A DNA stretch of 64,000 bases. Source: Deroplatys truncata. Lineage: Eukaryota > Arthropoda > Insecta > Mantodea > Mantidae. The position numbers and the translations under genes were made by a program. Shown here piece by piece: positions 10,585-21,935 of this stretch (within the stretch, counting starts at the first letter, position 1; each line of letters starts with the position of its first letter). The stretch covers positions 418,075,198 to 418,139,197 of the forward strand of contig CM060990.1 of the NCBI GenBank assembly GCA_030765065.1, read 5' to 3'. The notes beneath the pieces were generated by a model. The model was not told where the DNA came from, did no database searches, and saw only the letters and a list, made by a program, of their open reading frames with translations.

Positions 10585-10864
10585 AGTAGTGGTTACCACG
10601 CTAGCTTCTAGTTCCTGAGGTCATGGGTTCAAACTCAGCAGAGGGCGATGGATTTTTTTCAGGCATAAAAATCCTTAGCATGGCTTCCTTTGGAAGGGAA
10701 GTAAAGCCGGTAGTCCCGTGTCGTAGATTTACGGCACGTAAAAGAACCTCAAGTCTGATAAAGAGACCTCTGAGCAAAATTTCTGGTCTTTCACGCTCAA
10801 TATAGAATGGGACGCTAAGAACCACAGCAGTTAAAGAACGTCCATAAATAAAACTCTATTTAAT
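10585..10864 (+). mobile_element. tRNA-derived SINE, copy 1 (280 bp)
   Basis: The head is tRNA-like with a B-box-like GGGTTCAAACTC near 10625. The body has a block around TAGATTTACGGCACGTAAAAG, followed by a 3' hairpin with GGACGCT (10810-10816) and AACGTCC (10837-10843), and an A-rich ATAAATAAAA tail. The 13-bp duplication TTCTTGAACACCA flanks it. The internal CACGTAAAAGAACC block reminds me of tick Ruka-like SINEs; that is recall, not a search. SINEs have no proteins and are moved by a partner LINE. Confidence 0.9.
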
Positions 10865-10877
10865 TTCTTGAACACCA
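10865..10877. repeat. Right target-site duplication of SINE copy 1
   Basis: Second copy of TTCTTGAACACCA, starting straight after the SINE tail. Confidence 0.9.
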
Positions 10878-11936
10878 TGCTCACATCCTATATCAAGTCT
10901 TGCATCTCTTCCCTTCAAAAACTGTGGGATTTTCATCTCTGAAACTCTGTTACAGAATCATTACTCATTCTCTTTCTATCTCATAGCCTCCTCGATTGGG
11001 GTAGAATATTTGCCATCTTCATTAACTGTGTCCGTTTTATATGTCATTAATGAGTTTTACTTGGCACCAGCGTTTAGTACAATTATCAGTGTAACACAGC
11101 ACAGATATCAGATTTTGTTAGAACACTGTAATTGCAGATATAGTTTTCTATGAAAACGATCGTTTTTCTACCACTTCTGAGTGCAACAGAAATCAAAATA
11201 TGAAAGAGCCTATAGCCATTGGAAAGGCAGCTTAAACTATACAAAACAATATAAATTTCAATTTTGTCAAAACCTTTTGAAAAAATGCTCCTCAATTCTT
11301 CTAGGAAGCTTTAGTTGGATGCAGATCCTCTATCTACCTTAGAAATTTCCAAATAAACCTCCCAAACTTAATACTACTTTCCATCACTATAGCAGTATAA
11401 AAACAGCCTACATGAAAATTTGACCCAAGTATTATTGATTAAATTACCTGGATAGTATGGCTACAGACTACAAGAAGCAAATGTTATATTATTATGTTGG
11501 CAATCCCATGCTGGGCATACATTCTCACCAACAGATAGTGCATACAAATAAAGCTAAAAGATGCTCAGAATTAGATGGTGCAAAATGGGGGCTGCACTCA
11601 AGAGAAAAACAAGGTATTTTGAAGTCTACATTTATGAATCCTAAAACACACATTCAGAAATAATTTATTCAGGCTTTACTACAATATTTCATGTAAAATC
11701 CCCATTCTTACTGTTCAATAAGTAGTAAATAAATTGCTAATAAGAGTAATAATTACAGTAAGGTAAATACTGTGAGAGCATTATTCATACCAAATATTTA
11801 AAATGTGCACTGCCAAAATGTGTGCAGACAACACAAATATAAACAATTTTTGAACCCTTTATTTGTGCCATAATCTCCAGTCCATAACATATAGTTTATC
11901 AACTAAGCCTGAAAGAGTGGATTACTTCTAGACAAG
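10878..11936. other. AT-rich sequence without a recognisable gene
   Basis: Only short chance frames; one plus-strand frame of 68 codons (11457-11663) has no recognised similarity and weak protein character. Confidence 0.5.
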
Positions 11937-13968
11937 GAGATTACAGTAAGAGAGGTAGAAGGCTGAAACAGAAGAAGGCTACAGGAGTTGATGGAATTCC
12001 ATGGGAATTGTGGAAAAAAGTTGGGGAAAGAGGAGGCAGCATCAAGCTGTTGACAGCGCTATCAAACAAATTGAAAGCAAAGAAAGCAATACCTGAGAGT
12101 TGGAAATTGACTGTAATTGTACCATTATATAAAGGGAAAGGAGGTACAAATAACCCAAGCAACTACAGAGGAATTAGTTTATTATCCATATTAGGTAAAA
12201 TATACACTGGTGTATTAGCTAAAAGATTATACGAGGGGGCAGAGATGGAAGGTAAGCTATTAGAATATCAAGCAGGTTTCAGGAGAGGAAGAATAATACA
12301 TAATATAATGATAATTCACATTATAGTGAACAAGTACCCAAGAAATAAAAGAGGTAAGGTATATATATTTTACAGACTTAGAGAAGGCTTTTGACACCAT
12401 AAACAGGGATGCTTTGGCATATAAATTGAGGAATAAAGGTGTAAGTACTTCATTTATTGAGGGGAAACAAAAATTGTACAAAGGAAACAAATTTTGTGTT
12501 AGATGCAAAAGAAGTAAAACTATTGATTATATACAGCAAAATTTAGACCTAAGGCAAGGTTGTAAACCAGTCCAATATTATTTAATTTATTTATAGATGA
12601 TATTTTAGTTAGAATAATGAAAACTAATACACACTGTCCAGTTATACGGAAGAAAGAGATACCAGGACCTATTTGCAGATGATTTCGCAGCAGGGAGAGC
12701 AACAGCGATAGGGTTACCGCATGCCATCAATGAAATTGTTAAATTCTGTACAGAGTGGGGTTTAAAGGTGAACACAAATAAGCCAAAGACAAGAAAGGAT
12801 CAAAATTAAAAAAAGATGAAAGATGGTTTATAAAGAGAGCCAATAGAGGTAGTAAAAGAATTTGAATACCTGGGGGTCAGATTCTTAAGCAACAGGAAAT
12901 GGGAGATACAATCTAAATATGCATAATTGAAAGGAAAACTAGCTATGAAAGCCATATGAGTCTGCTTATACAAAACACCCACACTGTCAATGAATTGGCT
13001 GGAAGACTTTATGAAGCAGTAGTTGGGTCAAAGATGCTATATGGAGTAGAAATTTGGGGAGTGACAAAGGGGTGGCTTAAGATTGATGTAGTACATAGAA
13101 TGTTTTGTAGAGAAGTTCTGGGTCTACCCAAGAGCTCACCAAGGGGCACGGCACTGGCAGAGTTAGGAAGGGCAGGAAGAAAAGGTATACTAGTGGAGAG
13201 AATTTTGAAGTACTGGTACAGATGTTTAAATTTAGATGACAGTAATATAATAAACAATGCATCCAAAAAGATGTTTTAAGAAGAAAAAGTTGGATCAAGG
13301 AGATTGCAAATATTTGGCTATAAGGTTAAAACAATAACATAGGATTCTAGAAAGAAGCGACAATGAGGGTAGAAGACAGAAACAAGATATATGGGCTAGT
13401 TTTGAGGATAGCAATTTAATGACTTTACATAAAACAGTTAAAAGAAATTGGGGGAGGAAAAAATATGTAGACATATGAAATCAATTTGGAAGAATAGGTC
13501 TTGCTTGGATGAGCACAGGAGTAGTATTTTTAAAAAGAAGAGGAAATAACTGCTTGGGGAGATGTATTATATGTGACAAATTGGGTAGTATTTTTTATTG
13601 GCTAATAGGAAGTGAAAAGATTAAAAGATGGAGAAATGATATATGGAACAAAAAATGGGATAAGTTAAACATGAAATAATAGCAGTTAAAATGCTGGCAA
13701 GCCCAAAAGCAGAAACAATTAGAATGGTTGGGACATTTTTAGGAAATGTAAGAGATAAATGGACAAGGAGCCTAAGAAAGGAGCAACAGAATGATTTCAG
13801 TCTGGAAAGTGAAGAGATGGTATTATCCCACACATACAACCTAGAGGCCTAAGTATGAGAGAGCTAGTTTATAGATGCACAAGACTTTTGAACATTTTTA
13901 GATGCAAGTTATATTTTTAATATTGTATCAAAGATGGAAATAAATCTGAACTAAGCTGAAGTAATGGA
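11937..13968 (+). pseudogene. 5'-truncated plus-strand LINE, RT and C-terminal part
   Basis: This is a second copy of the purine-rich LINE family seen at 34.0-44.9 kb. It starts within the RT region (KATGVDGIPWELW), continues through VPLYKGKGG, YRGISLLSILGKIYTG and YQAGFRRGR, then shifts frame near 12370 into FTDLEKAFDTINRDAL (catalytic D kept) and LRQGC. Later blocks MLYGVEIWG (about 13035) and LGLPKSSP lead to the Cys-containing tail (LGRCIICDKLG, about 13560). Several frameshifts and stops disable it. The endonuclease region is absent, the usual result of incomplete reverse transcription. The clade was not determined. Confidence 0.8.
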
Positions 13969-14052
13969 CAATGCTGCTACCTTAACCATGTGGACAAGAA
14001 GCAAAGGTAGCAATGCTGCTACCTTAACCATGTGGACAAGAAGCAAAGGTAG
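13969..14052. repeat. Two exact 42-bp tandem units after the LINE 3' end
   Basis: Units 13969-14010 and 14011-14052 are identical, each starting CAATGCTGCTACC and ending GCAAAGGTAG. They lie just after the truncated LINE. They could be a duplicated flank or part of its 3' tail. Confidence 0.85.
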
Positions 14053-15115
14053 ATCTCTTTACTGGTAAGTCATCAACAGCTGTACAAATTATGAAGTTGC
14101 TTATCATACTTCTGAGAGTTGATTCCAGCAAATACATTGACATAAATTTACACCTAAGCATCTCATTTTAGCAAAAAATAGTAGAATCAGAAATCTTTTA
14201 TCTTTAAAAGAGCTACACACATTTCAAAAGAACAAGATAAAGATGTGTGGAAATACTAGCTGTAAAACTTTTGAAACTTTTTTTTGTGTGAAATCATACA
14301 TCCAAAACAAAAATGGCACAAGTTACGTTTCAGCTTAACATTAAGTATTCGCCATTGATAAATTTAGTACTTGGGGCCATTCCATGAAAACTTCAACCAA
14401 AATGGACAATTATTTTTTATAAGCCACAGTTGGTAGGTGTTAAATTTGAAGTAAAATATAATAACTGTGACACTGAATAAACAAGTGGGAACACTGTTAC
14501 CTCTGAATTATTGTGATTTTACTGCAAGGTGACAATTGTTGAAAGAAGTGCTTGGGCAGCTATATTTTAGAAAGGTTTCTCAAGAGTAAATTTTAAATAA
14601 TTTTGAAAATTACGGTGTTTTACTCACAGATAGGCTCTTAAGCTAGATTTACATTCAATTTATTGGTCACTGTAACTTCATATAACACCTCACACTGGAA
14701 CTTTAATTATCGTTGTTTAAATGTACCATTCTGTGACAGAAAAAGTTTATTTTTTATATTATTTGAAACAATTAACATTTATTCAATGCTGACATGTACG
14801 ATCAGTGAATTTCATGTGATAAAATGTCCAGCAACACCCTAAGCTCAAAGAACACAAAAACCCAACACTGGAGAAAGCTTTTAATAACTGTTCCATTCCA
14901 TCAGTATACATGCATAACTAAGTTAAACATAGGTTTTAATTTATATTCTGAGAGACACTTCTTATAAGCACACTGTATATTTTAAAATATTCAGGTTATG
15001 CCTTCCCAAGTTGTGTACTGGAGACATATATCTTATAAAATGCCCTGTGTGAGATTAATGATTTAGTTAAGCAATTTTATCAAAGGGGCAATACATCACT
15101 GCAAGCTCCTGGGAA
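14053..15115. other. AT-rich sequence without a recognisable gene
   Basis: No supported gene, repeat or RNA was recognised. Confidence 0.5.
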
Positions 15116-15583
15116 GAAGGATATGACAGTAAGAGAGAATGAAGAAAAAGAAAAATTTCATAACAGATTTATGTACACCACTATTGCAGAGGCAACTCAG
15201 ACATTAAAAAAGCAAAAACCTGACAAAGTGAGAAATCAAAATTCTTTTCACTGCAACTCAAATTTGTTCTTCCAGTCAATGAAATGCCTCACCACAGCTA
15301 CTTGTGTCACTATCTTGAGAATATAAATTTACTTTTGGCTGCTCTGTGAGGGTATAAGGAGGATATTCCTAAAACATCACAACTATCAGTACATTAGTAT
15401 GCAATCCTGAAAATGATAACTACATGTCAAGCACATGTGATAGTTGTGGCATCAGAAACCTGAACTCCCAACATATCACAGTCTTCACAGCTGTTGCCTG
15501 GGTTAAGTCCTGGAATGCTACTAAGTTATGCAACTGTCAGTGATGAAATATCACATATCAAATATGCTGTCAACACAACCTTT
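15116..15583 (+). pseudogene. Transposase-like pseudogene, left part (interrupted by a SINE)
   Basis: Broken plus-strand frames contain LPVNEMPHHSYLCHYLEN (about 15270) and VCNPENDNYMSSTCDSCG (about 15395), then HITVFTAVAW (about 15475) and YATVSDEISH (about 15535). These match in order the blocks of the minus-strand copy at 45.7-47.7 kb, with the middle section deleted. The reading resumes at 27480 after a SINE carrying two LINEs. The family looks like a DDE-type transposase widespread in arthropods; no database name is claimed. Confidence 0.5.
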
Positions 15584-15736
15584 GTCGTCCTCCTTGGACT
15601 AGTGGTACCGTGCTAGCCTCTAGTTCCCAAGTTCGCAGGTTCAAACCCAGTGGAGGGCGATGGATTTTTTCAGGCGTAAAAATCCTTTGCATGGCTTCCT
15701 TTGGAAGGGAAGTAAAGCCAGTGGTCCCATGACATA
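15584..15736 (+). mobile_element. tRNA-derived SINE, copy 2, first segment
   Basis: It begins GTCGTCCTCC, has an A-box-like TGGACTAGTGG and B-box-like GGTTCAAACCC, and runs into the body as far as CCATGACATA, where LINE B is inserted. The other SINE pieces lie at 21614-21638 and 27338-27479. The flanks of the whole SINE read AACACAACCTTT (15572-15583) and AACACATCCCTT (27480-27491), a diverged target-site duplication. Confidence 0.85.
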
Positions 15737-15758
15737 TGATGATGATGAGATGCGGTTT

Positions 15759-15793
15759 AAGGGAGCTCAACAGCTAAGGTCATCAGCACCCTT
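15759..15793 (-). promoter_or_regulatory. 3'-terminal hairpin of LINE B
   Basis: AAGGGAGCT and AGCACCCTT pair with one A-A mismatch, the decayed form of the perfect stem in LINE D. It lies just inside the (GAT)n tail. Confidence 0.65.
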
Positions 15794-16038
15794 ATGAAGT
15801 ATAAACTGTAAAATCCCAAAATAAAATAGTGTAAAAAATTGCATTGTCACAAACACTACAAAACAAGGCATCATATGTTAAAACCACAAAAAAACAAGTA
15901 AAAACAAAACAAGAAAAGAATAAAACATGTCAAGAACTGTAAAACGCACAGGACAAGAGCAACTTATGTCCACTGGGGAGTAGAACCCCATTAAAAAACA
16001 CAATATAAAATCACACGGGCTAAAAGACGCTCAGCACA

Positions 16039-19000
16039 TCAAATGCGTCGGCGGAAACCAATTTCACGGATAAAACGTAAAAGACATTCTACAGCATGCG
16101 CGTCATCTGCCAAAACGTTGGCTATGCCAACAGGCAGACACACACGAACGCGCAACGAAGCTAAAACTTGACACACCGTTAAGGGCACATCACACAGGTC
16201 ACAGACTGGTGCGGGATCACCACTAAGCAAGTGTCTATGACTAAAACGGCAATGTCCATTCCGTAGACGGGCTAAAAGTACCTCTTCCCGATGAGAAGAG
16301 GTACCCCAGACTAACAGAAGAGGTTTAACCTCCCGCAATTTGTTCCCCCGGAGGTACGTCCACTCATCGCGCCAAAGCGAGAGGATGGGGCGACGTAAAA
16401 TAACACACGAATCTGACGAGGGAACAACAGAGGTAAAAAATCTGAGTAATAAAATCGCCGATTTGACAGCGGCGTCGGCAGACTCGTTCCCTGAGATGCC
16501 AATATGACCTGGAATCCACATGAAGGAGACGCGGATGCCAGAAGCACCAAGTGAGTGGACCAGGTCATGTATGCGCTGTACGAGGGGGTGGTAATTGTAC
16601 AGCGCGCGAATACTTTGAAGAGCACTCAGGGAGTCTGAACAAATAAAAGAGTGCCGTAAGTCGTACCGCTGGACGTATAAAAGTGACTGATAAATACTAT
16701 AAAGTTCGGCGGTAAAACTCGAACATTGCCCGGATAAACGAAATGTAAAACTACGATGACCATAAACGAAGTCACACCCTACTCCAACATCAGTCTTAGA
16801 CCCATCAGTATATATAAAATGAAAGTCCCCGAACTGCGCCTAAAGTTCTAAGAAAGCCGATCTAATAACTGAAGAAGGGGTCTCATTCTTCGACATTGAC
16901 GTTAACCCAAGGTGACAGTGGGCCTCAGCGCGCAACCATGGAGGAAAGCGCGTTTCCCCCCGGGAAGAGCCGGCGCTGGCGTAAAGTCCGAATGCCCAAG
17001 AAGCTTTCGAAATCGAACCCCTGGAGGGAGCAATGCAGAGGAGCTAACTAAATATTGCCGATCAAGCGAATCCTCGTAAAATGCCGGGAAGGACGGGTGG
17101 TCAGGCAAGCTGGAGAGTCGACAGGCATAGCTCCACAAGAGCATCTCACGCCTGAAGGACAGCGGAGGCTCTGCAGCTTCAGCATACAGGCTAAGAACAG
17201 GGCTGGTTGGAAAGGCCCCTGTAGCGACTCTTATGCCACGATGGTGAATGGCATTCAATCGACGTAACACAGATGGACGTGCCGACGAATAAACAATACA
17301 CCCGTAATCAAGCTTGGACCGGACCAAAGAGCGATAAAGACGCAGAAGAATGGTCCGATCACCTCCCCAGGATGTGCCACTTAAAAAAGTAAAAGATTAA
17401 GAGAACGGCCACACTTTGCCTTTAAAAAGGAAATGTCCGAAATCCAACACAGCTTCCTATCAAAGATCAACCCCAAAAATTTCACCTCGTCTGCAAACGG
17501 AAGGATCTCCGGCCCAAGATGGAGAGAGGGCGGAGGGAAAGCCTTCCGGCGCCAGAAATTGATGCAGACGGATATTTCGGCGGAGAAATTAAAGCCGTTG
17601 GCGTTACTCCAGGCGTGGAGACGGTCGAAACAGCTCTGGAGACGGCGTTCGAGCAGACAGGTCCGCCGTGAACTGCAATAAATGCCAAAATCGTCAACAA
17701 AAAGGGACGACGAAATGCCAGGTGGAATACATTCAACAATGGGGTTAATAGCAATTGCAAAACGTGTGACACTGAGTACAGAGCCCTGCGGTACACCGTT
17801 CTCTTGAGTAAAACTACTAGATAAAACCGAGCCCACACGTACACGAAAGACGCGGTCCGTCATAAACTCCCGAAGAAACATGGGAAGACGACCGCGGATA
17901 TTCCGAGTGTGAAGTGTACGTAAAATGCCGCCCCTCCAACAAGTGTCATAAGCTTTCTCCAGGTCAAAAAACACAGCCACGGTTTGACACTTTCTCAGAA
18001 ATCCATTCATAATATTCGTCGACAGGGACACCAGATGGTCGACGGTAGAGCGATGGCGACGAAATCCGCACTGAGCGTTCGATAGAAGTTTCTGAGACTC
18101 AAGCCACCATGTCAACCGCCCGTTGATCATGCGCTCCATCACCTTGCAAATGCAACTGGTGAGGGAGATAGGGCTGTAGCTGAAAGGTAGTTGGGGATCC
18201 TTCCCAGGCTTAAGGATAGGGACAAACGGAAGAAAAAAGCCGTCTTCCCAAATACGATTATAGACCTGTAAAACAAAGAGTTTACTGTCGGCTGAAAGGT
18301 TCTTTAACATCAGGACATGAATGCCGTCCGGCCCAGGAGCGGAGTACCTAGAGCAATGAAGAGCGTGCTCCAGCTCCCTCATTGTGAAAAGTTCATTATA
18401 ACACTCCTTATTAGCAGACCGAAAATTATAGGTTGCGGAAACCAGCCGGTCTTTGATAGAGCGAAAGCCGGCGGAATAATGGTCTGAACTGGGAACCACC
18501 TCAAAGGCAGCACCCAGAGTGTAAGCGATGGCAGCCGGATCCACTATGGTGGCATTGGGAACCTGAAGGCCAGAAAAAGTACAATGCGACGGTCTACCTC
18601 AGAAGCGACGAAGTTTATCCCAAACAACAGATGAAGGTGTAAAGCGATTAAAAGACTCGGCAAAACGAGTCCAAGACGCCTTCTTGCTATTCTGAATAAT
18701 GCGACGAGCACTGGCGCGCGATTGTTTAAAAGTAACCAAATTATCAAGTGTAGGATGTCGCCAAAACACCCTAAGCGAATTTGTACGAGTACGAACGGCG
18801 TCCCCACAATCCTCGTTCAACCACGGTACAGGAATACGCCGGGGGTGAGAGGATGATCGGGGAATCGTGCGTTCGGCGGCAGAGAGAATAGTAGACGAAA
18901 GGTGCTGCGCCATTTGGTTAACGTCAGAGAAGGGCTGGTCCTGAAAGCACACGAGGCTGGAATACAATCTCCAGTCGGCCCTTCCGAATATCCAGGTAGG

Positions 19001-19674
19001 TACTCTGGAATGCTGGACGTGGTGAGATAAAAGAAAACGATGCAGGGGTAATGGTCGCTGGAGTAGGTGTCAGCGACGACGTTCCACTGCAGACGACTAG
19101 CAAGCTGGATGGAGTAAACGGCAAGGTTTAAGTGAGAGAATGTACCAGAAGACAGAAAAGTAGCTTCATCTGTATTGAGGATGGAGAGGTTGAACACATC
19201 AAAAATGTCGTAAAGAAGAATTCCCTTCGCAAAATCCCTTGGCGATCCCCACAGGGGGTGATGGGCATTAAAATCTCCCAACAGAGGAAATGGTTTTGGG
19301 ACAGTGGACAGGAGATCTCGAATGTCCGAGTTAGCTAGGGGAGACGACGGAGGTGTATAGATGGAGCAAGCAGAAAAGAAAAAGCCGGGTAAGTGAAGTC
19401 TAACGGCAACAGCTTCCAAGTCGGACGTAAGCGTGAGTGTCTCAAAACGAACGTCGTTACGCACTAATATTATGACACCTCCATGAGCAGGAGTACCCTC
19501 ATCCGGATCAAGGTCGTAGCGAACCGGAGTATACCCTCGGAGCTCAAAAGGGTCGTGAGGGCGTAGCTTGATCTCCTGCAAACACACGACCATAGGCGAA
19601 TGGGAACGCAATAAAAGTTGCAGTTCCAGCCCATGCGGTCGTACACCACGTAAATTCCTGGTCAGGATAGCCAT
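16039..19674 (-). pseudogene. LINE B ORF2 (endonuclease-RT-RNase H), frameshifted
   Basis: It starts at the ATG near 19674 with an intact endonuclease stretch (19674-18817: VCLQEIKL, LLGDFNAHHPLWGS, YSSDHYP). It continues in other frames through a linker (18967-18599), the RT (18544-17381, with VAVFFDLEKAYD, ENGVPQGS and FVDD), a thumb-like region (17327-16902) and RNase H plus tail (about 16850-16039, WIPGHIGISGNESADAA). At least four frame changes prevent a full product. The RT motifs remain, so decay seems moderate. It begins about 140 nt after the ORF1 stop. Confidence 0.85.
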
Positions 19675-19816
19675 GAATAAAAGGGATAAACTGTCTACTT
19701 AGGAGGCCGGCTGAAATTTACTTTCTGGTTAACCTTTGGGCTGGGCTTTTAGTATGGAGTTGGTCAGACTCCATAGGCTCCTTGAAGGGAGGGCCCACGC
19801 GCTCAGTGCCAGAGAC

Positions 19817-21004
19817 CTATTCAAGCGCCGTGAATCGGTTCTGGGTGGCAATGGGTGAAGGGGGCCGCTGAGCGCGGCTTCTCCCAGGAGCATCCTGAGA
19901 CTGCGACCGTCGAGGAGGTGTACTTTTCTTACCGCGCGCACGCGGAGTGTCTTTCAAAAAATCTCCCTTGCGGAGTTTCTGCTTGGACTTCTTATCAGTG
20001 CCTTGGGACTTCATGACCTTAGGACCAGCTTTAGATGACTTGGTAACTATAGCAGAAATGGACGGCCGGATGGTAGTGGTGATTAATGCAGTCATGGTCC
20101 AGGTCTGAGTTTCGGCATCTACTCGTGGTACTGGCGAGGCAACAACAGAACTAAATGTACCAGATCGCAAGAGCGAAGGTTGGCGCGCATGGTAACGCCT
20201 CCGGGCTTCAGCGAAGGAGAGTTTCTCCTTTACCCGGATCTCCTGGATCGCCTTCTCGTCCAAGTATCGCGGACAGTCGGCAATTGAAGCAGCATGAGAC
20301 CCTTTCCAATTAACGCAGACGGGTCCTGATGAACAGGTACCTTCGTGTGACGGCTGGCTACATGAGGCACAGATGGATACGGCACTCTTATAAGAGACTT
20401 GCGTATGCCCAAAACGCTGGCATTTTAAACAACGCAGAGGTCTAGGAATATAGGGCCTCACAGCAACACGTTCATACCCTGCTGAAATACTAGTGAGCAG
20501 ATCGACGCCATCGAACGTTAGAAACAGGGTACGAGTAGGTACCAACACACCGTCACATTCAGCCTGCACTCGATGAACAGCTGTAACCTTTTGGTCGGAA
20601 AGATATTCGACCAGCTCATCGTCTGATATTCCTTCGAGGCTGGGAGTGGTGACGACGCCTCGACAGGAATTCAAGGTGCGGTGCTTCTCAACACGGATAG
20701 GATAACCCTGGAGAAGCGTGGCACTCAGCAAGGTCTTACTTTGTTGATCGGACTTACTCTGAACCAACAATGAACCGTTTCGTAGGCGAGTGCAGGAATG
20801 AACAAGACCAGCAATTGAGCCAATGCCCTTCTGGATTATAAAAGGGTTCACCTTCTCGAATGATTGTCCTTCCTCTGTACGGGTAATCACTAAGTAACAA
20901 CCAGCTGTTGCTGGTGCTACTTCTGTTGCAATGACTTTTAGGCGCTTGTTGTTAATAATGGAGAAAGGGTGCTCCATAGCAAAAGAGGTTCTCCACCATT
21001 GCAA
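19817..21004 (-). CDS. LINE B ORF1, CCHC-knuckle protein (open, two knuckles damaged)
   Basis: 395 residues, open throughout. An RRM-like or pre-zinc-finger region precedes three knuckles near residues 190-245, followed by LDEKAIQEIRVKEKLS and a basic Ser/Pro/Lys-rich tail. The first knuckle has its last Cys changed to Tyr (FGHTQVSY) and the third has its second Cys changed to Trp (CVNW), so zinc binding is probably impaired. The real start is likely the second Met (MEHPFSI), which is shared with other copies. Predicted role: RNA-binding coat protein of the element. Confidence 0.8.
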   Translation of the reverse strand: MQWWRTSFAMEHPFSIINNKRLKVIATEVAPATAGCYLVITRTEEGQSFEKVNPFIIQKGIGSIAGLVHSCTRLRNGSLLVQSKSDQQSKTLLSATLLQGYPIRVEKHRTLNSCRGVVTTPSLEGISDDELVEYLSDQKVTAVHRVQAECDGVLVPTRTLFLTFDGVDLLTSISAGYERVAVRPYIPRPLRCLKCQRFGHTQVSYKSAVSICASCSQPSHEGTCSSGPVCVNWKGSHAASIADCPRYLDEKAIQEIRVKEKLSFAEARRRYHARQPSLLRSGTFSSVVASPVPRVDAETQTWTMTALITTTIRPSISAIVTKSSKAGPKVMKSQGTDKKSKQKLRKGDFLKDTPRARGKKSTPPRRSQSQDAPGRSRAQRPPSPIATQNRFTALE

Positions 21005-21613
21005 CCGTCTACGACCTCGGGCTCCGACTTCCCGGGCGTTACCCCGGCTTGGGTGAATGACCTATCTATACCAAACTCACCCCAGGGTCACACCTCCCAG
21101 AACATAGACAGAGGGACCCAATCGCCGTCAGAAGACAGCAGCTCATGCAGTGGCCCCCCGCGGGACTGCAGTTGAACAGCGGATACGAACACAAACCCTA
21201 CATGACGACCCCGGGTGGTGGGGATGACGCCATTACCCACTCACCCAGTTGCGCACCCAGTGCGCGGGTATACGTCAGGCTGTGTCCACGGAGGATTAAA
21301 TAAAACGTTAAAAGAAACAAAGTGTGTGGGCGTTTCGCACTCAAGGTAGGCCGGCGAAGAAGGAAAATAGATGTGTAAATGAATGGACGTGGGGCGAAAT
21401 GTGCATAAATAGAAGAGAGAATGAAGAAACGATGGCGAGGGCGTCATGGAATGAAATGCACAGAACGCACGAGAGCCTACCTTGAGTCCCCCGGTCACGA
21501 GAACAAACCCACCTCGAACGGACAGGGATGAAGCGATGAAGATGCCGATGAATGGCTCGGGCATCCCGGGTAAGCCTAACCCGTACTCACATAAGGTGAG
21601 CCCCTGGGGGGGA

Positions 21614-21638
21614 CCGTGACGTAGATTTACGGCACGTA
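21614..21638 (+). mobile_element. SINE copy 2, 25-bp middle segment between LINEs B and C
   Basis: Carries the SINE bases CCGTGACGTAGATTTACG and GCACGTA. The first 10 bp are the right duplication of LINE B and the last 10 bp (ACGGCACGTA) the left duplication of LINE C, so the two insertion points are 15 bp apart. Confidence 0.9.
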
Positions 21639-21656
21639 GATGATGATATGGGGTTT

Positions 21657-21691
21657 AAGGGCGTTAAGTATCTAGGGTCATCAGCGCCCTT
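21657..21691 (-). promoter_or_regulatory. 3'-terminal hairpin of LINE C
   Basis: AAGGGCGTT and AGCGCCCTT pair with one mismatch on the sense strand. The loop keeps the TGACC motif. Confidence 0.65.
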
Positions 21692-21935
21692 ACAATGTAT
21701 AAAATTTAAAATCCAAGAACTAAAAAACGAGACACAGACCCGCAATGTCAAAAAAACTAAAAAACAAAACACCAAATTCTAAAAACCAACACACCGATAG
21801 CCTGGTCAATAAGAGTAAAATCACGTGTCAAGAACTGTAGAATGCGAGGGACATGAGCGCCATATGTCCGTCGGGGAGAAGAGCCCCATTAAAACAGACA
21901 ATATAAAGTTACAAAGCTAAAAGACGCTCAGCGCG

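Larger units (their letters stand above)
15737..21613 (-). mobile_element. LINE B, full-length I-group-like retrotransposon
   Basis: The element runs on the minus strand from the G run at about 21613 to a (GAT)n tail at 15737. It is inserted in a SINE with a 10-bp duplication CCATGACATA (15727-15736) and CCGTGACGTA (21614-21623). The two differences are both CG to CA changes, typical of decay at methylated CpG. It has a 5' UTR (21613-21005), an open ORF1, a broken ORF2 and a 3' hairpin at 15759-15793. It belongs to the same subfamily as C, D and E. Confidence 0.9.
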
